From a bacterium (GTDB lineage Bacteria; Bacillota; Bacilli; Lactobacillales; Streptococcaceae), in contig CAJNCS010000006.1 of assembly GCA_905221325.1 (NCBI GenBank), positions 130,447 through 194,446 of the forward strand: a DNA stretch of 64,000 nucleotides, given 5' to 3'. Within the stretch, counting starts at the first letter, position 1. Each line of letters begins with the position of its first letter. Positions 35,186 through 44,625 of this stretch are shown piece after piece. Below the pieces are notes generated by a model. That model was given only the letters and a program-made list of their open reading frames with translations, was not told the origin of the DNA and searched no databases. The position numbers were made by a program, and so were the translations under genes.

Positions 35186-35251
35186 CAATTCAAGACGTTT
35201 CGATGACCATTTAAGATTTAGATGAATTTGTAATTTTAAATAAGGTAAGAT
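35186..35251 (+). promoter_or_regulatory. BlpR operator of the wall-anchored thioredoxin-like gene
   Basis: CAATTCAAGA (35186-35195) and CCATTTAAGA (35207-35216) are 21 nt apart. TAAGAT at 35246-35251 is at the -10 position. Confidence 0.82.
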
Positions 35252-35280
35252 AAAGACAACAAATGTAAAGGAGTATTCTT

Positions 35281-36249
35281 ATGAAGAAACAAAAGATAAA
35301 ATCGCTATTACTTGTACCACTTGTATTTGCATCTATTATTACAGGTGTTGTATATGCAGAAGAGCAGACTACTTCTTCCTCTATACAGACTAATGATAGT
35401 TCTCTTGTGGCACCAGATTTACCATCGACTAAGGAAAATATGGAGCATAAATCTTCCGTTGTGACTCCCGAAGAGTATGAACAGAATGTTGAGAACTTTA
35501 AAAAGATAGATATTGAAGCTGTACGTCAATCTTTTACAGAGGATCAATTGGAACATACCATTTATTTTGGTAGAAAAACTTGCTCTCATTGTCGTCAATT
35601 TTCTCCTGAATTGAAAGAATTTAATAACTTGATTGAAAAGAAGTTAGAGTATTATGATTTGGATGGCAAAGATTTTGATGGGGAGGCGAGAGAGTTTCTA
35701 TTTAAAAAAGTCGGGATTCCAGGAACACCAACAATTTTGTATTTAAGAAACGGACATCCGATATCTGGATGGGTTGGTGGGGGAGCGACTGCACAACAGG
35801 TTTATGATTATATGTACTCTAGAAACTCACCTAAGCAAACGGAGACAGTGGCATCTTCTGAGGATACAGTAACTGGAAGTGTCCGTGATGATAAAACAGG
35901 AGAGGTGAAGAATTCAAAGGAAAATTCGACTAATAACAGTGATAACAGAGAGCCATTGAAGAATAATATTCCTCATTCTGACACTATAACTGTTCAGTCT
36001 GAAGATTTGGTAATGATAGATAAGAAGAAGCAAGGGGAGTCATCTCAGACGATTTCTGAAAATACTGAGAAGTTACAAACTCCTTTATCCAAGGTTGAGG
36101 GGAATGATTCTCCCTCCAAAACCAGTCATTTGAGTAAACAATTACTACCTAATACAGGAGTGGAAGAAAGTTACAATCTATTACGTCTAGCGGTTGCACT
36201 CTTAATTACTTCAGGTATGATTAAGTGGAGACAAAGAATTCATAAATAA
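35281..36249 (+). CDS. LPXTG-anchored thioredoxin-like bacteriocin accessory protein
   Basis: A 322-residue secreted protein. The signal peptide (residues 1-26, ending VVYA), a Ser/Thr-rich linker and a thioredoxin-like domain (about 60-180) with active site [12 protein letters not shown] (CSHC) and the cis-Pro loop [11 protein letters not shown] are followed by a polar repeat-poor region. LLPNTG stands near residue 290, then a hydrophobic segment and a basic end for sortase. The domain matches the 'bacteriocin transport accessory protein' group, which is usually not wall-anchored. Controlled by a BlpR operator, it probably supports disulphide formation in exported bacteriocins. Confidence 0.85.
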   Translation: MKKQKIKSLLLVPLVFASIITGVVYAEEQTTSSSIQTNDSSLVAPDLPSTKENMEHKSSVVTPEEYEQNVENFKKIDIEAVRQSFTEDQLEHTIYFGRKTCSHCRQFSPELKEFNNLIEKKLEYYDLDGKDFDGEAREFLFKKVGIPGTPTILYLRNGHPISGWVGGGATAQQVYDYMYSRNSPKQTETVASSEDTVTGSVRDDKTGEVKNSKENSTNNSDNREPLKNNIPHSDTITVQSEDLVMIDKKKQGESSQTISENTEKLQTPLSKVEGNDSPSKTSHLSKQLLPNTGVEESYNLLRLAVALLITSGMIKWRQRIHK

Positions 36250-36301
36250 AAATTCTTGAATCCTTATTTTGATTGACTCTAATCGGAGAGAGGTTGTATT
36301 T

Positions 36302-36913
36302 ATGGCCATTTTTAATAAATGTCATGCCTTGTTTTTTTGATTCTTAGTATTTGCAATCGTTGGTGCAGCGGGGTATTCCATCAATCAAGGGGATTATTTT
36401 CAACACCAGTATACATTCATTGTTGTAAAGAGTCTCTTGCTTTTCCTTAGTTTTGGCTATGCGAAATGGTTTGACATGATTTCTTTTGGGATTTTAAGCA
36501 AGAAACAACTCTTGCTGTTCATTGGAATCTTTCTTTTTACTGTGCTGGTAAATATAGGTTATCATACCTTTTTCTCAGTTTCTTCTGGTGCAGCAACCCA
36601 ACACCTTGAGGAAACTAGTAACGGACTTTCGCTTTCCTTTATTGTAAGTGTCACAGTTTTGGCACCTATCCAGGAGGAATTTATTTTTAGAGGAATCCTG
36701 CAAGGTGCGATTTTTGAAAATTCTTGGCTAGGGCTTGTACTGACTTCCTCTCTCTTTTCTTTTCTGCATGCTCCTTATGATTTTCCTTCGTTTTTCTATT
36801 ATCTACTTGGAGGCTTGTTGCTGGGGGTTGCTTACAAAAAGAGCCAAAACCTATGGGTTTCCACTTTAGTCCACATGTCTTACAACAGTTTACCACTCTT
36901 AACTTATTTATAA
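36302..36913 (+). pseudogene. pncP: CPBP family protease gene with a premature stop (PncP-like)
   Basis: A frame opens at the ATG at 36302 behind GAGAGG, reads MAIFNKCHALFF, meets TGA at 36338-36340 (codon 13) and then continues in the same frame (FLVFAIVGAAGYSINQ...) to 36913. The downstream part keeps the CPBP motifs QEEFIFRG, FLHAPY and HMSYNS. A single base change could therefore have created the stop. Reinitiation at TTG 36437 would give 158 residues lacking the first helices. It is an immunity-type protease in pneumococcal blp loci. Confidence 0.78.
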
Positions 36914-36921
36914 AAATCATG

Positions 36922-36954
36922 AAAAGGTAAGCAGACGATGATGCTTGCCTTTTT
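36922..36954 (+). terminator. Terminator at the end of the blp island
   Basis: AAAAGGTAAGC (36922-36932) pairs with GCTTGCCTTTTT (36943-36954), with one mismatch, and T follows. Confidence 0.8.
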
Positions 36955-37017
36955 CTTTTCATAATAATGGCTCAAGCCGATCCAGAGGCTTTTCTTTGAA
37001 AATCGGGTATGGACTGG

Positions 37018-37046
37018 TTGACGAATAGACCAAAAACTAGTAGAAT
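37018..37046 (+). promoter_or_regulatory. Promoter of ccrZ-trmB
   Basis: TTGACG (37018-37023), 17 bp, TAGAAT (37041-37046). Confidence 0.8.
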
Positions 37047-37075
37047 AGTAAGGAAACTTTATACGGAGGAAAGAA

Positions 37076-37870
37076 ATGGACTTGGGTGATAATGAGCTAA
37101 CGCTGACCCCTATCCCTGGGAAGAGCGGCAAGGCTTATATGGGAAGCTACCCTGATGGGAAGCGCGTCTTTGTAAAAATGAACACCTCTCCAATCCTACC
37201 TGGCCTAGCCAGAGAACAAATCGCTCCTCAATTACTATGGACTCGTCGTTTGCCAGATGGTCGTGATATGTGTGCCCAGGAATGGTTGACGGGTAAAATC
37301 TTGACACCGCACGATATGAACCGCAAGCAGATCATCAATATCTTGACACGTCTTCACCGCTCACGTCCCTTGATGAAGCAGTTGAGCCGTTTGGGATATA
37401 CCATGGAGACGCCAGTAGACTTGTTGAAGTCTTGGAGGCAGGAAGCACCCGAAGTCTTGAAACGACATCAGTACTTAAACTCGGTGATTGATGATTTGCG
37501 CAGGACGGTTCCAGGATTTAGGGAAGACCATGCAACGATTGTGCATGGTGATCTTCGCCATAGTAATTGGATTGAGACAGAGAGTGGACTCGTTTATCTA
37601 GTGGATTGGGATTCGGTTCGTCTGACGGATCGTATGTTTGATGTAGCGCATATGTTGTGTCATTATATTCCAGAGCAACATTGGCATGATTGGCTAACTT
37701 ATTACGGTTATAAGTACAATCAGACAGTGTTAGATAAATTGTATTGGTATGGTCAGTATTCTTACTTGAGCCAGATTGCCAAATACTTTGTAAATCAAGA
37801 TTTAGATAATGTAAACCGGGAGATTTATGCCTTGCGTGTCTTCCGTGACAAGTATGGAAAGAAGAGATGA
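37076..37870 (+). CDS. ccrZ: Cell-cycle regulator CcrZ (aminoglycoside-phosphotransferase-like kinase)
   Basis: A 264-residue protein of the choline/aminoglycoside kinase fold. The N-lobe has VFVKMNTSP with the ATP-binding Lys, the catalytic loop is [13 protein letters not shown] (about residues 158-170), and the metal-binding motif is [10 protein letters not shown]. In pneumococcus the equivalent gene, beside trmB, is CcrZ, which links division to DnaA-driven replication initiation; older annotations call it YtmP. It overlaps trmB by four bases (ATGA). The start has GGAGGAAAG upstream. Confidence 0.88.
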   Translation: MDLGDNELTLTPIPGKSGKAYMGSYPDGKRVFVKMNTSPILPGLAREQIAPQLLWTRRLPDGRDMCAQEWLTGKILTPHDMNRKQIINILTRLHRSRPLMKQLSRLGYTMETPVDLLKSWRQEAPEVLKRHQYLNSVIDDLRRTVPGFREDHATIVHGDLRHSNWIETESGLVYLVDWDSVRLTDRMFDVAHMLCHYIPEQHWHDWLTYYGYKYNQTVLDKLYWYGQYSYLSQIAKYFVNQDLDNVNREIYALRVFRDKYGKKR

Positions 37871-38502
37871 GAGTTAGAAATCGTAAAGGGGCGACAGAAT
37901 TACTAGAGGCCAATCCTCAGTATGTGGTCCTCAATCCCTTGGAAGCAAAAGGGAAATGGCGAGACTTGTTTGGAAATGATCATCCTATTCATGTTGAAGT
38001 TGGAAGTGGGAAAGGGGCCTTCGTATCAGGAATGGCCAAGCAAAATCCTGACATCAACTACATCGGGATTGACATCCAAAAGTCGGTATTGAGTTATGCC
38101 TTGGACAAGGTGCTTGAAGTTGGAGTGCCCAACATCAAGTTGCTGTGGGTAGATGGTTCAGATCTGACCGACTACTTTGAAGACGGTGAAATTGATCGTC
38201 TCTACCTAAACTTTTCAGATCCCTGGCCTAAAAAACGCCATGAAAAACGTCGTTTGACTTACAAGAGTTTCTTGGATACCTTCAAGCGTATTTTGCCTGA
38301 GAATGGGGAGATCCATTTCAAGACAGATAACCGTGGTTTGTTTGAGTACAGCTTGGTAAGCTTTTCTCAGTATGGGATGAAACTCAATGGGGTTTGGCTA
38401 GACTTGCATGCCAGTGATTTTGAAGGTAATGTCATGACGGAATATGAGCAAAAATTCTCCAGCAAAGGTCAAGTGATCTACCGAGTTGAGGCAGAATTTT
38501 AA
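37867..38502 (+). CDS. trmB: tRNA (guanine-N7-)-methyltransferase
   Basis: A 211-residue Rossmann-fold enzyme that methylates G46 of tRNA using S-adenosylmethionine. Motif I is [16 protein letters not shown], the [16 protein letters not shown] segment follows, and the family motif [17 protein letters not shown] lies at about residues 117-132. Normal length. Translation is coupled to ccrZ through a four-base overlap. Confidence 0.96.
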   Translation: MRVRNRKGATELLEANPQYVVLNPLEAKGKWRDLFGNDHPIHVEVGSGKGAFVSGMAKQNPDINYIGIDIQKSVLSYALDKVLEVGVPNIKLLWVDGSDLTDYFEDGEIDRLYLNFSDPWPKKRHEKRRLTYKSFLDTFKRILPENGEIHFKTDNRGLFEYSLVSFSQYGMKLNGVWLDLHASDFEGNVMTEYEQKFSSKGQVIYRVEAEF

Positions 38503-38539
38503 GAAATAGCTTGAAAACCAGCTGTTTGAGTGCTTATAC

Positions 38540-38628
38540 TTTACATAAATTGACAAACGTGCTATACTGATAGTAAGAATATGAGAAAGAGAGGCGGGGA
38601 AATATCTTCGCCTCTTGCTTATGAGGAG
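38540..38628 (+). promoter_or_regulatory. rimP-nusA operon promoter and leader
   Basis: TTTACA (38540-38545), 17 bp, TATACT (38563-38568). The leader forms AGAGGCG/CGCCTCT (38589-38614). An alternative pairing of CCTC with GAGG (near 38611 and 38623) would cover the rimP ribosome binding site. It corresponds in place to the rimP leader described in Lactobacillales. Confidence 0.7.
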
Positions 38629-39108
38629 GTGGACACAATCGCAACAATCGTAGAATTAGTCAGAGAAGTTGTAGAACCTGTCATCCAAGCACCTTTCGAA
38701 CTCGTGGATATCGAGTATGGAAAGATTGGCAGTGACATGATTCTCAGTATTTTTGTAGATAAACCCGAAGGAATTACCTTGAACGACACGGCAGATTTGA
38801 CAGAAATCATCAGTCCTGTCCTAGATACCATCAAGCCTGATCCCTTCCCAGAACAATATTTCCTAGAAATCACCAGTCCAGGCTTGGAACGTCCTTTGAA
38901 AACCAAGGATGCTGTCGCTGGAGCAGTTGGGAAATACATTCATGTCGGGCTCTACCAAGCCATCGATAAGCAAAAAGTCTTTGAAGGAACCTTGGTATCC
39001 TTTGAAGAGGATGAGTTGACTATGGAGTATATGGACAAGACACGTAAGAAAACCGTCCAAATTCCATACAGTTTAGTATCAAAAGCACGTTTAGCAGTAA
39101 AACTATAG
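38629..39108 (+). CDS. rimP: Ribosome maturation factor RimP
   Basis: A 159-residue 30S assembly factor. The N-terminal alpha/beta domain ([13 protein letters not shown] ... [14 protein letters not shown]) and C-terminal SH3-like domain ([21 protein letters not shown] region) are both present. The GTG at 38629 gives the usual family length. However, GAGGAGGTG runs straight into it, so the true start is not certain; the frame is open back to an ATG at 38581, only a few bases after the predicted transcription start. First gene of rimP-nusA-ylxR-ylxQ-infB. Confidence 0.9.
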   Translation: MDTIATIVELVREVVEPVIQAPFELVDIEYGKIGSDMILSIFVDKPEGITLNDTADLTEIISPVLDTIKPDPFPEQYFLEITSPGLERPLKTKDAVAGAVGKYIHVGLYQAIDKQKVFEGTLVSFEEDELTMEYMDKTRKKTVQIPYSLVSKARLAVKL

Positions 39109-39150
39109 AAAAGAAAGGATAGCTTTTGAGGATTCAAAAGTGAAGAAAAC

Positions 39151-40287
39151 ATGAGTAAAGAAATGCTAGAGGCCTTCCGCATTTTGGAAGAAGACAAGGG
39201 AATCAAAAAAGAAGACATCATCGACGCAGTAGTAGAGTCGCTTCGTTCCGCTTATCGCAGACGCTATGGTCAATCAGACAGCGTAGCTATCGACTTCAAT
39301 GAAAAAACAGGAGACTTTACAGTTTATACTGTCCGTGAAGTTGTTGATGAAGTATTTGATAGCCGTTTGGAAATCAGCTTGAAAGATGCTCTTGCCATTA
39401 ATTCAGCCTATGAGCTTGGTGACAAAATCAAGTTCGAGGAAGCACCAGCTGAGTTTGGTCGTGTAGCAGCCCAATCTGCTAAACAAACCATCATGGAAAA
39501 AATGCGCAAGCAAACACGTGCCATCACTTACAATACTTACAAAGAACATGAACAAGAAATCATGTCTGGTACAGTAGAACGTTTTGATAACCGTTTCATC
39601 TATGTCAATCTCGGCAGCATTGAAGCCCAATTGTCAAAACAAGACCAAATCCCTGGAGAAGTCTTTGCTTCTCACGATCGTATCGAAGTTTATGTCTACA
39701 AGGTTGAAGACAATCCTCGTGGTGTCAATGTATTTGTTAGCCGTAGCCATCCAGAGATGATTAAGCGTTTGATGGAGCAAGAAATTCCAGAAGTCTACGA
39801 TGGAACTGTTGAAATCATGAGCGTAGCTCGTGAAGCAGGTGACCGTACCAAGGTTGCTGTTCGTAGCCACAATCCAAATGTGGACGCTATCGGTACAATC
39901 GTTGGACGAGGTGGTGCAAACATCAAGAAGATCACCAGCAAATTCCACCCAGCTCGTTACGATGCCAAGAGTGACCGCATGATTCCTGTCGAAGAAAACA
40001 TCGACGTTATCGAGTGGGTAGCGGATCCAGCTGAGTTTATCTATAATGCCATCGCACCTGCAGAGGTTGACCAAGTTATCTTTGATGAAAACGACAGCAA
40101 ACGTGCCTTGGTCGTTGTGCCTGATAACAAGCTTTCTCTTGCAATCGGTCGTCGTGGACAAAACGTTCGCTTGGCGGCTCACTTGACGGGTTACCGTATC
40201 GATATCAAGTCTGCCAGTGAGTTTGAAGCTATGGAAGAAGCAGGTCAAGTGGATTACGCAGCTGCAGACGAATTGATCGAAGAATAA
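39151..40287 (+). CDS. nusA: Transcription termination/antitermination factor NusA
   Basis: A 378-residue protein binding RNA polymerase and RNA. Domains in order: N-terminal polymerase-binding domain (1-125), S1 (about 133-198, GTVERFDNRFIYVNLG), KH1 (about 230-280), KH2 (about 300-350, LSLAIGRRGQNVRLAA), and a short acidic end. The absence of the C-terminal acidic repeats is normal for Firmicutes. Second gene of the rimP operon, 42 bp after rimP. Confidence 0.97.
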   Translation: MSKEMLEAFRILEEDKGIKKEDIIDAVVESLRSAYRRRYGQSDSVAIDFNEKTGDFTVYTVREVVDEVFDSRLEISLKDALAINSAYELGDKIKFEEAPAEFGRVAAQSAKQTIMEKMRKQTRAITYNTYKEHEQEIMSGTVERFDNRFIYVNLGSIEAQLSKQDQIPGEVFASHDRIEVYVYKVEDNPRGVNVFVSRSHPEMIKRLMEQEIPEVYDGTVEIMSVAREAGDRTKVAVRSHNPNVDAIGTIVGRGGANIKKITSKFHPARYDAKSDRMIPVEENIDVIEWVADPAEFIYNAIAPAEVDQVIFDENDSKRALVVVPDNKLSLAIGRRGQNVRLAAHLTGYRIDIKSASEFEAMEEAGQVDYAAADELIEE

Positions 40288-40308
40288 AAGCTGCTAGAGG
40301 AGGGAAAG

Positions 40309-40602
40309 ATGAAAATAAGAAAAATCCCTTTGCGCAAGTCTGTTGTATCCAACGAAGTGATTGATAAGCGTGATTTGCTCCGTATTGTCAAGAACAAAGA
40401 AGGACAGGTCTTTATCGATCCGACAGGCAAGGCCAATGGCCGTGGCGCTTATATCAAGCTAGACAATGCAGAAGCCCTAGAGGCAAAAAAGAAGAAAGTC
40501 TTTAACCGCAGCTTTAACATGGAAGTTGAAGAAAGCTTTTATGACGAGTTAATCGCTTATGTTGATCACAAAGTGAAAAGAAGAGAGTTAGGACTTGAAT
40601 AA
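40309..40602 (+). CDS. ylxR: YlxR/RnpM family RNA-binding protein
   Basis: A 97-residue DUF448 protein. It shows RKIPLRKSVVSNEVIDKRDLLRIV, then the GRGAYI motif (about residue 44) that lines the RNA-binding cleft. Bacillus YlxR (RnpM) modulates RNase P. GAGGAGGGAAAG stands before the ATG. Between nusA and ylxQ, as in most Firmicutes; its end overlaps the ylxQ start by eight bases. Confidence 0.95.
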   Translation: MKIRKIPLRKSVVSNEVIDKRDLLRIVKNKEGQVFIDPTGKANGRGAYIKLDNAEALEAKKKKVFNRSFNMEVEESFYDELIAYVDHKVKRRELGLE

Positions 40603-40894
40603 GCAAAAGATAAGCAATCTCTTGGGACTTGCTCAGCGAGCAGGACGGGTCATATCGGGTGAGGAATTGGTGGTCAAGGCCATCCAAGACCAGAAAGCCA
40701 AGCTAGTCTTTCTAGCCCATGATGCTGGTCCCAATCTGACCAAGAAGATTCAAGATAAAAGTGACTATTATCAAGTAGAAGTTATAACCGTGTTTTCAAC
40801 ACTGGAATTAAGCATAGCAGTCGGAAAATCGAGAAAGGTTTTGGCTGTGACCGATGCTGGATTTACAAAGAAAATGAGGTCTCTTATGGAATAG
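40595..40894 (+). CDS. ylxQ: YlxQ, L7Ae-family ribosomal-type protein
   Basis: A 99-residue K-turn RNA-binding protein of the L7Ae/L30e/YlxQ group ([16 protein letters not shown] ... [18 protein letters not shown] ... [11 protein letters not shown]). The start is a TTG inside the end of ylxR ([10 protein letters not shown]), as in relatives. No strong Shine-Dalgarno sequence is present, so translational coupling is likely. The cellular role is unproven; it belongs to the nusA-infB operon. Confidence 0.93.
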   Translation: MNKQKISNLLGLAQRAGRVISGEELVVKAIQDQKAKLVFLAHDAGPNLTKKIQDKSDYYQVEVITVFSTLELSIAVGKSRKVLAVTDAGFTKKMRSLME

Positions 40895-40910
40895 AAGAGG
40901 AGGACATGAT

Positions 40911-43694
40911 TTGTCTAAGAAAAGATTGTACGAAATCGCAAAAGAACTTGGAAAAGAAAGTAAAGAAGTTGTAGCGCGTGCAAAAGAGTTGGGCTTGGAT
41001 GTAAAAAGCCACTCATCGAGCGTGGAAGCTGCTGCTGCTGAACAAATCGCAGCTAGCTTTAAACCTGCTGCTCCGAAAGCAGAAGAAAAACCTGCGACAC
41101 CAAAAGCAAGTGTAGAAAAGAAAGCAGAAAAGTCTGTATCAGCTAAACCAGTAGCCGCTAAGGAAGAAAGCAAATCAGCTACACCTGCAGCTCCTAAGGA
41201 AGAAAAAGTAGTGGCCGCAAGACCACAGAGTCGAAACTTCAAGGCGGAGCGTGAGGCGCGTGCCAAAGAGCAGGCAGAACGACGCAAACAAAACAAGGGC
41301 AACAACCGTGACCAACAACAAAACGGCAACCGTCAGAAAAACGACGGCCGTAATGGTGGCAAACCTGGTCAAGGGAACCGCGAAAATCGCCGATTTAACG
41401 ACCAAGGGAAAAAACCACAAGGTCAAGGAAATCGTGGCAATGATCGCCGTCAGCAACAAGACTTCCAGCCCAAGCAAGTTGGCCCACGTGTTGACTTTAA
41501 AGCCCGTGCAGCAGCCCTAAAAGCAGAGCAAAATGCAGAATACGCACGATCAAGCGAGGAGCGCTTCAAACAATCGCAAGCTGCCAAAGAAGCCTTGGCT
41601 CAAGCTAACAAACGCAAGGAGCCAGAGGAAATCTTTGAAGAAGCTGCTAAGCTAGCTGAACAAACGCAGCCAGCCGTAACAGTAGCTCCTGTAGCTAAGG
41701 AAGCGCCAGTGGATACACGTCGTAAAAAACAAGCTCGACCAGACAAAGAACGTGATGATTATGATCACGAAGAAGATGGTCCTAGAAAACAACAAAAGAA
41801 TCGAAGTAGTCAGAATCAAGTGAGAAATCAAAGAAATAGTAACTGGAATAACAACAAGAAAAATAAAAAAGGGAACAAGCAAAACAACCGTAACCAGGCT
41901 CCAAAACCTGTTACAGAGCGTAAGTTCCACGAATTGCCAACAGAATTTGAGTATACAGATGGTATGACTGTTGCGGAAATCGCAAAACGTATCAAACGTG
42001 AACCAGCAGAAATCGTTAAGAAACTCTTTATGATGGGTGTGATGGCCACACAAAACCAATCCTTGGATGGGGAAACAATTGAACTCCTCATGGTGGATTA
42101 CGGTATCGAAGCCAAACAAAAGGTTGAAGTGGATAATGCCGACATCGAACGATTCTTTGTCGAGGATGGCTATCTTAATGAAGATGAATTGGTTGAGCGT
42201 CCACCAGTTGTAACCATCATGGGACACGTTGACCATGGTAAGACAACCCTTTTGGATACCCTTCGTAATTCTCGTGTTGCGACGGGTGAAGCGGGTGGTA
42301 TCACTCAGCATATCGGTGCCTACCAAATTGTGGAAAATGGCAAGAAGATTACCTTCCTTGATACACCAGGACACGCGGCCTTTACATCTATGCGTGCGCG
42401 TGGCGCCTCTGTTACCGACATTACCATCTTGGTTGTAGCGGCAGACGACGGGGTTATGCCTCAAACTATCGAAGCCATCAACCACTCAAAAGCAGCGAAC
42501 GTTCCAATCATCGTAGCCATCAACAAGATTGATAAACCAGGTGCTAATCCAGAACGTGTTATCGGTGAATTGGCTGAACACGGTGTCATGTCAACTGCCT
42601 GGGGTGGAGATTCTGAGTTTGTAGAAATCTCAGCTAAATTCAACCAAAATATCGATGAACTTTTGGAAACAGTCCTTCTTGTAGCAGAAATTCAAGAACT
42701 CAAGGCAGACCCAACAGTTCGTGCGATCGGTACAGTTATCGAAGCTCGCTTGGATAAAGGAAAAGGTGCGGTCGCAACCCTTCTTGTTCAACAAGGTACC
42801 TTGAATGTCCAAGATCCAATCGTTGTCGGAAATACCTTCGGTCGTGTCCGTGCTATGACCAATGACCTTGGTCGTCGTGTTAAGGTTGCAGGCCCATCAA
42901 CACCAGTTTCTATCACAGGTTTGAACGAAGCGCCAATGGCGGGTGACCACTTTGCCGTTTACGAAGATGAAAAATCTGCGCGTGCAGCCGGTGAAGAGCG
43001 TGCAAAACGTGCCCTCATGAAACAACGTCAAGCTACTCAACGTGTCAGCCTTGAAAACCTCTTTGATACACTTAAAGCTGGTGAGCTTAAGTCAGTTAAC
43101 GTTATCATCAAGGCCGACGTACAAGGTTCTGTTGAAGCCCTTTCTGCCTCACTTCAAAAAATTGATGTGGAAGGTGTGAAAGTTACTATCGTTCACTCGG
43201 CAGTCGGTGCTATCAATGAATCTGACGTGACCCTTGCGGAAGCTTCAAATGCCTTTATCGTTGGTTTCAACGTACGCCCTACACCACAAGCTCGTCAACA
43301 AGCCGAAGCTGATGATGTAGAAATCCGTCTCCACAGTATTATCTACAAGGTTATCGAAGAGATGGAAGAAGCCATGAAAGGGATGCTTGACCCAGAATTT
43401 GAAGAAAAAGTTATCGGTGAAGCAGTTATCCGTGAAACCTTCAAGGTATCTAAAGTGGGAACCATTGGTGGATTTATGGTTACTAGCGGTAAGGTTACTC
43501 GTGACTCTAAAGTTCGTGTTATCCGTGACGGTGTCGTTATCTATGACGGCGAACTCGCAAGCTTGAAACACTACAAAGACGACGTGAAAGAAGTTACGAA
43601 CGGTCGTGAAGGTGGATTGATGATTGAAGGCTACAATGATATCAAGATGGATGATGTGATTGAGACCTATATCATGGAAGAAATCAAGCGATAA
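40911..43694 (+). CDS. infB: Translation initiation factor IF-2
   Basis: A 927-residue GTPase that places fMet-tRNA on the 30S subunit. The N-terminal IF2-N helix ([26 protein letters not shown]) is followed by a long A/K/Q/N/R-rich linker to about residue 340, a second IF2-N-like segment, the GTP-binding domain with GHVDHGKTT (about 437), DTPGHAAF and [10 protein letters not shown], then beta-barrel and fMet-tRNA-binding domains. The start is TTG behind AGAGGAGGAC. Last gene of the nusA operon before a structured gap. Confidence 0.97.
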   Translation: MSKKRLYEIAKELGKESKEVVARAKELGLDVKSHSSSVEAAAAEQIAASFKPAAPKAEEKPATPKASVEKKAEKSVSAKPVAAKEESKSATPAAPKEEKVVAARPQSRNFKAEREARAKEQAERRKQNKGNNRDQQQNGNRQKNDGRNGGKPGQGNRENRRFNDQGKKPQGQGNRGNDRRQQQDFQPKQVGPRVDFKARAAALKAEQNAEYARSSEERFKQSQAAKEALAQANKRKEPEEIFEEAAKLAEQTQPAVTVAPVAKEAPVDTRRKKQARPDKERDDYDHEEDGPRKQQKNRSSQNQVRNQRNSNWNNNKKNKKGNKQNNRNQAPKPVTERKFHELPTEFEYTDGMTVAEIAKRIKREPAEIVKKLFMMGVMATQNQSLDGETIELLMVDYGIEAKQKVEVDNADIERFFVEDGYLNEDELVERPPVVTIMGHVDHGKTTLLDTLRNSRVATGEAGGITQHIGAYQIVENGKKITFLDTPGHAAFTSMRARGASVTDITILVVAADDGVMPQTIEAINHSKAANVPIIVAINKIDKPGANPERVIGELAEHGVMSTAWGGDSEFVEISAKFNQNIDELLETVLLVAEIQELKADPTVRAIGTVIEARLDKGKGAVATLLVQQGTLNVQDPIVVGNTFGRVRAMTNDLGRRVKVAGPSTPVSITGLNEAPMAGDHFAVYEDEKSARAAGEERAKRALMKQRQATQRVSLENLFDTLKAGELKSVNVIIKADVQGSVEALSASLQKIDVEGVKVTIVHSAVGAINESDVTLAEASNAFIVGFNVRPTPQARQQAEADDVEIRLHSIIYKVIEEMEEAMKGMLDPEFEEKVIGEAVIRETFKVSKVGTIGGFMVTSGKVTRDSKVRVIRDGVVIYDGELASLKHYKDDVKEVTNGREGGLMIEGYNDIKMDDVIETYIMEEIKR

Positions 43695-43701
43695 GATTTT
43701 T

Positions 43702-43835
43702 GCTCCTTTCTTAGGTGGTGAGGGACGCAGGCAAACCGATGGTTTCATTGCTTATTTTTGAGGCTAGTGTCTTAAAAATCCCTTGTGATGGGACTGATAA
43801 ATCAATTCCATCACTTTCACCACAGCGAAAGAAGC
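43702..43835 (+). ncRNA. Structured repeat element, copy B (infB-rbfA gap)
   Basis: Closed by GCTCCTTTC (43702-43710) pairing with GAAAGAAGC (43827-43835), and by GTGGTG (43715-43720) pairing with CACCAC (43818-43823). Inside are AAACC-GAT-GGTTT, ATTTTTGAG pairing with CTTAAAAAT (one G-U), and GTGATGG pairing with CCATCAC with an inner TGAT/ATCA. The whole aligns with the reverse complement of 13762-13896: CTTATTTTTGAG and AAAAATCCC are shared, while the closing stem and two hairpins differ yet still pair. I do not recognise the family. Confidence 0.62.
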
Positions 43836-43894
43836 GGATGAGTTCAAATTGAACTTCGTTTCAATTTGAGCTGAAAATCAATAAATTTAAAAAT

Positions 43895-43919
43895 AGCTAG
43901 GTCTGCTGGCCTAGCTTTT
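43895..43919 (+). terminator. Hairpin before rbfA, possible weak terminator
   Basis: AGCTAGG (43895-43901) pairs with CCTAGCT (43910-43916), with only four T in the tail. A further hairpin (CAAATTGAA/TTCAATTTG) lies near 43845-43870. Confidence 0.5.
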
Positions 43920-43944
43920 GGTTCAAAGTAGAGAAAGGAATATC

Positions 43945-44295
43945 ATGGCAAATCATTTCCGAACGGATCGTGTGGGCATGGAAATCAAGCGTGAAGTCAA
44001 TGAGATTTTGCAAAAGAAAGTCCGTGATCCGCGTGTCCAAGGTGTGACCATTACAGATGTTCAGATGCTAGGTGACTTGTCTGTTGCCAAGGTTTACTAC
44101 ACCATTTTGAGTAACCTTGCTTCGGATAATCAAAAAGCTCAAATCGGGCTTGAAAAAGCAACTGGTACGATCAAACGTGAACTTGGTCGCAATTTGAAAT
44201 TGTACAAAATCCCAGATTTAACCTTCGTCAAAGATGAATCCATCGAATATGGAAACAAGATTGACGAGATGCTACGCAATCTGGATAAAAACTAA
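43945..44295 (+). CDS. rbfA: Ribosome-binding factor A
   Basis: A 116-residue KH-like factor for maturation of the 16S rRNA 5' end. The N-terminus [22 protein letters not shown] and the motif [22 protein letters not shown] are typical. The open frame reaches back to 43918, but GAAAGGAATATC lies directly before the ATG at 43945. It is separated from infB by 250 bp holding the structured repeat, so it may have a separate transcript. Confidence 0.95.
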   Translation: MANHFRTDRVGMEIKREVNEILQKKVRDPRVQGVTITDVQMLGDLSVAKVYYTILSNLASDNQKAQIGLEKATGTIKRELGRNLKLYKIPDLTFVKDESIEYGNKIDEMLRNLDKN

Positions 44296-44296
44296 G

Positions 44297-44320
44297 AAAG
44301 AGGGGGTGCCCCTCTTTTTT
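44297..44320 (+). terminator. Terminator of rbfA
   Basis: AAAGAGGGG and CCCCTCTTT enclose a three-base loop, with six T in the right arm and tail. Confidence 0.9.
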
Positions 44321-44391
44321 AGTGTTTGCTAGTCAGGCTTATGGTATAATAAAAGTAGCAAAGTCATTTTAGAACATACATGGAGGTCGTC

Positions 44392-44625
44392 ATGGATAAT
44401 ATCATCGATGTGTCAATTCCCGTTGCAGAAGTGGTGGATAAGCATCCAGAAGTCTTGGAAATCCTAGTGGAGCTGGGTTTTAAACCACTTGCTAATCCCT
44501 TGATGCGAAATACAGTCGGTCGCAAAGTATCGCTTAAGCAGGGTTCTAAACTTGAAGGAACGCCTATGGACAAGATTGTCCGCACGCTAGAAGCGAACGG
44601 CTATGAAGTGATTGGATTAGACTAA
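44392..44625 (+). CDS. DUF1858 domain protein
   Basis: A 77-residue protein matching the DUF1858 pattern: IIDVSIPVAEVVDKHPEVLEILVELGFKPLANPLMRNTVG. The domain is often linked to hybrid-cluster or hemerythrin-type proteins; its function is not established. The ATG at 44392 has TGGAGGTCGTC before it; an ATG four codons earlier is in frame. The stop overlaps the next start (TAATG), so it is coupled to the DUF438 gene. Confidence 0.88.
   Translation: MDNIIDVSIPVAEVVDKHPEVLEILVELGFKPLANPLMRNTVGRKVSLKQGSKLEGTPMDKIVRTLEANGYEVIGLD

Noticed and set aside
40808..42485. Minus-strand open frames opposite infB
   Set aside because: They arise from the repetitive A/K/Q/N-rich linker and codon bias of infB. 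No start signals or plausible protein composition.
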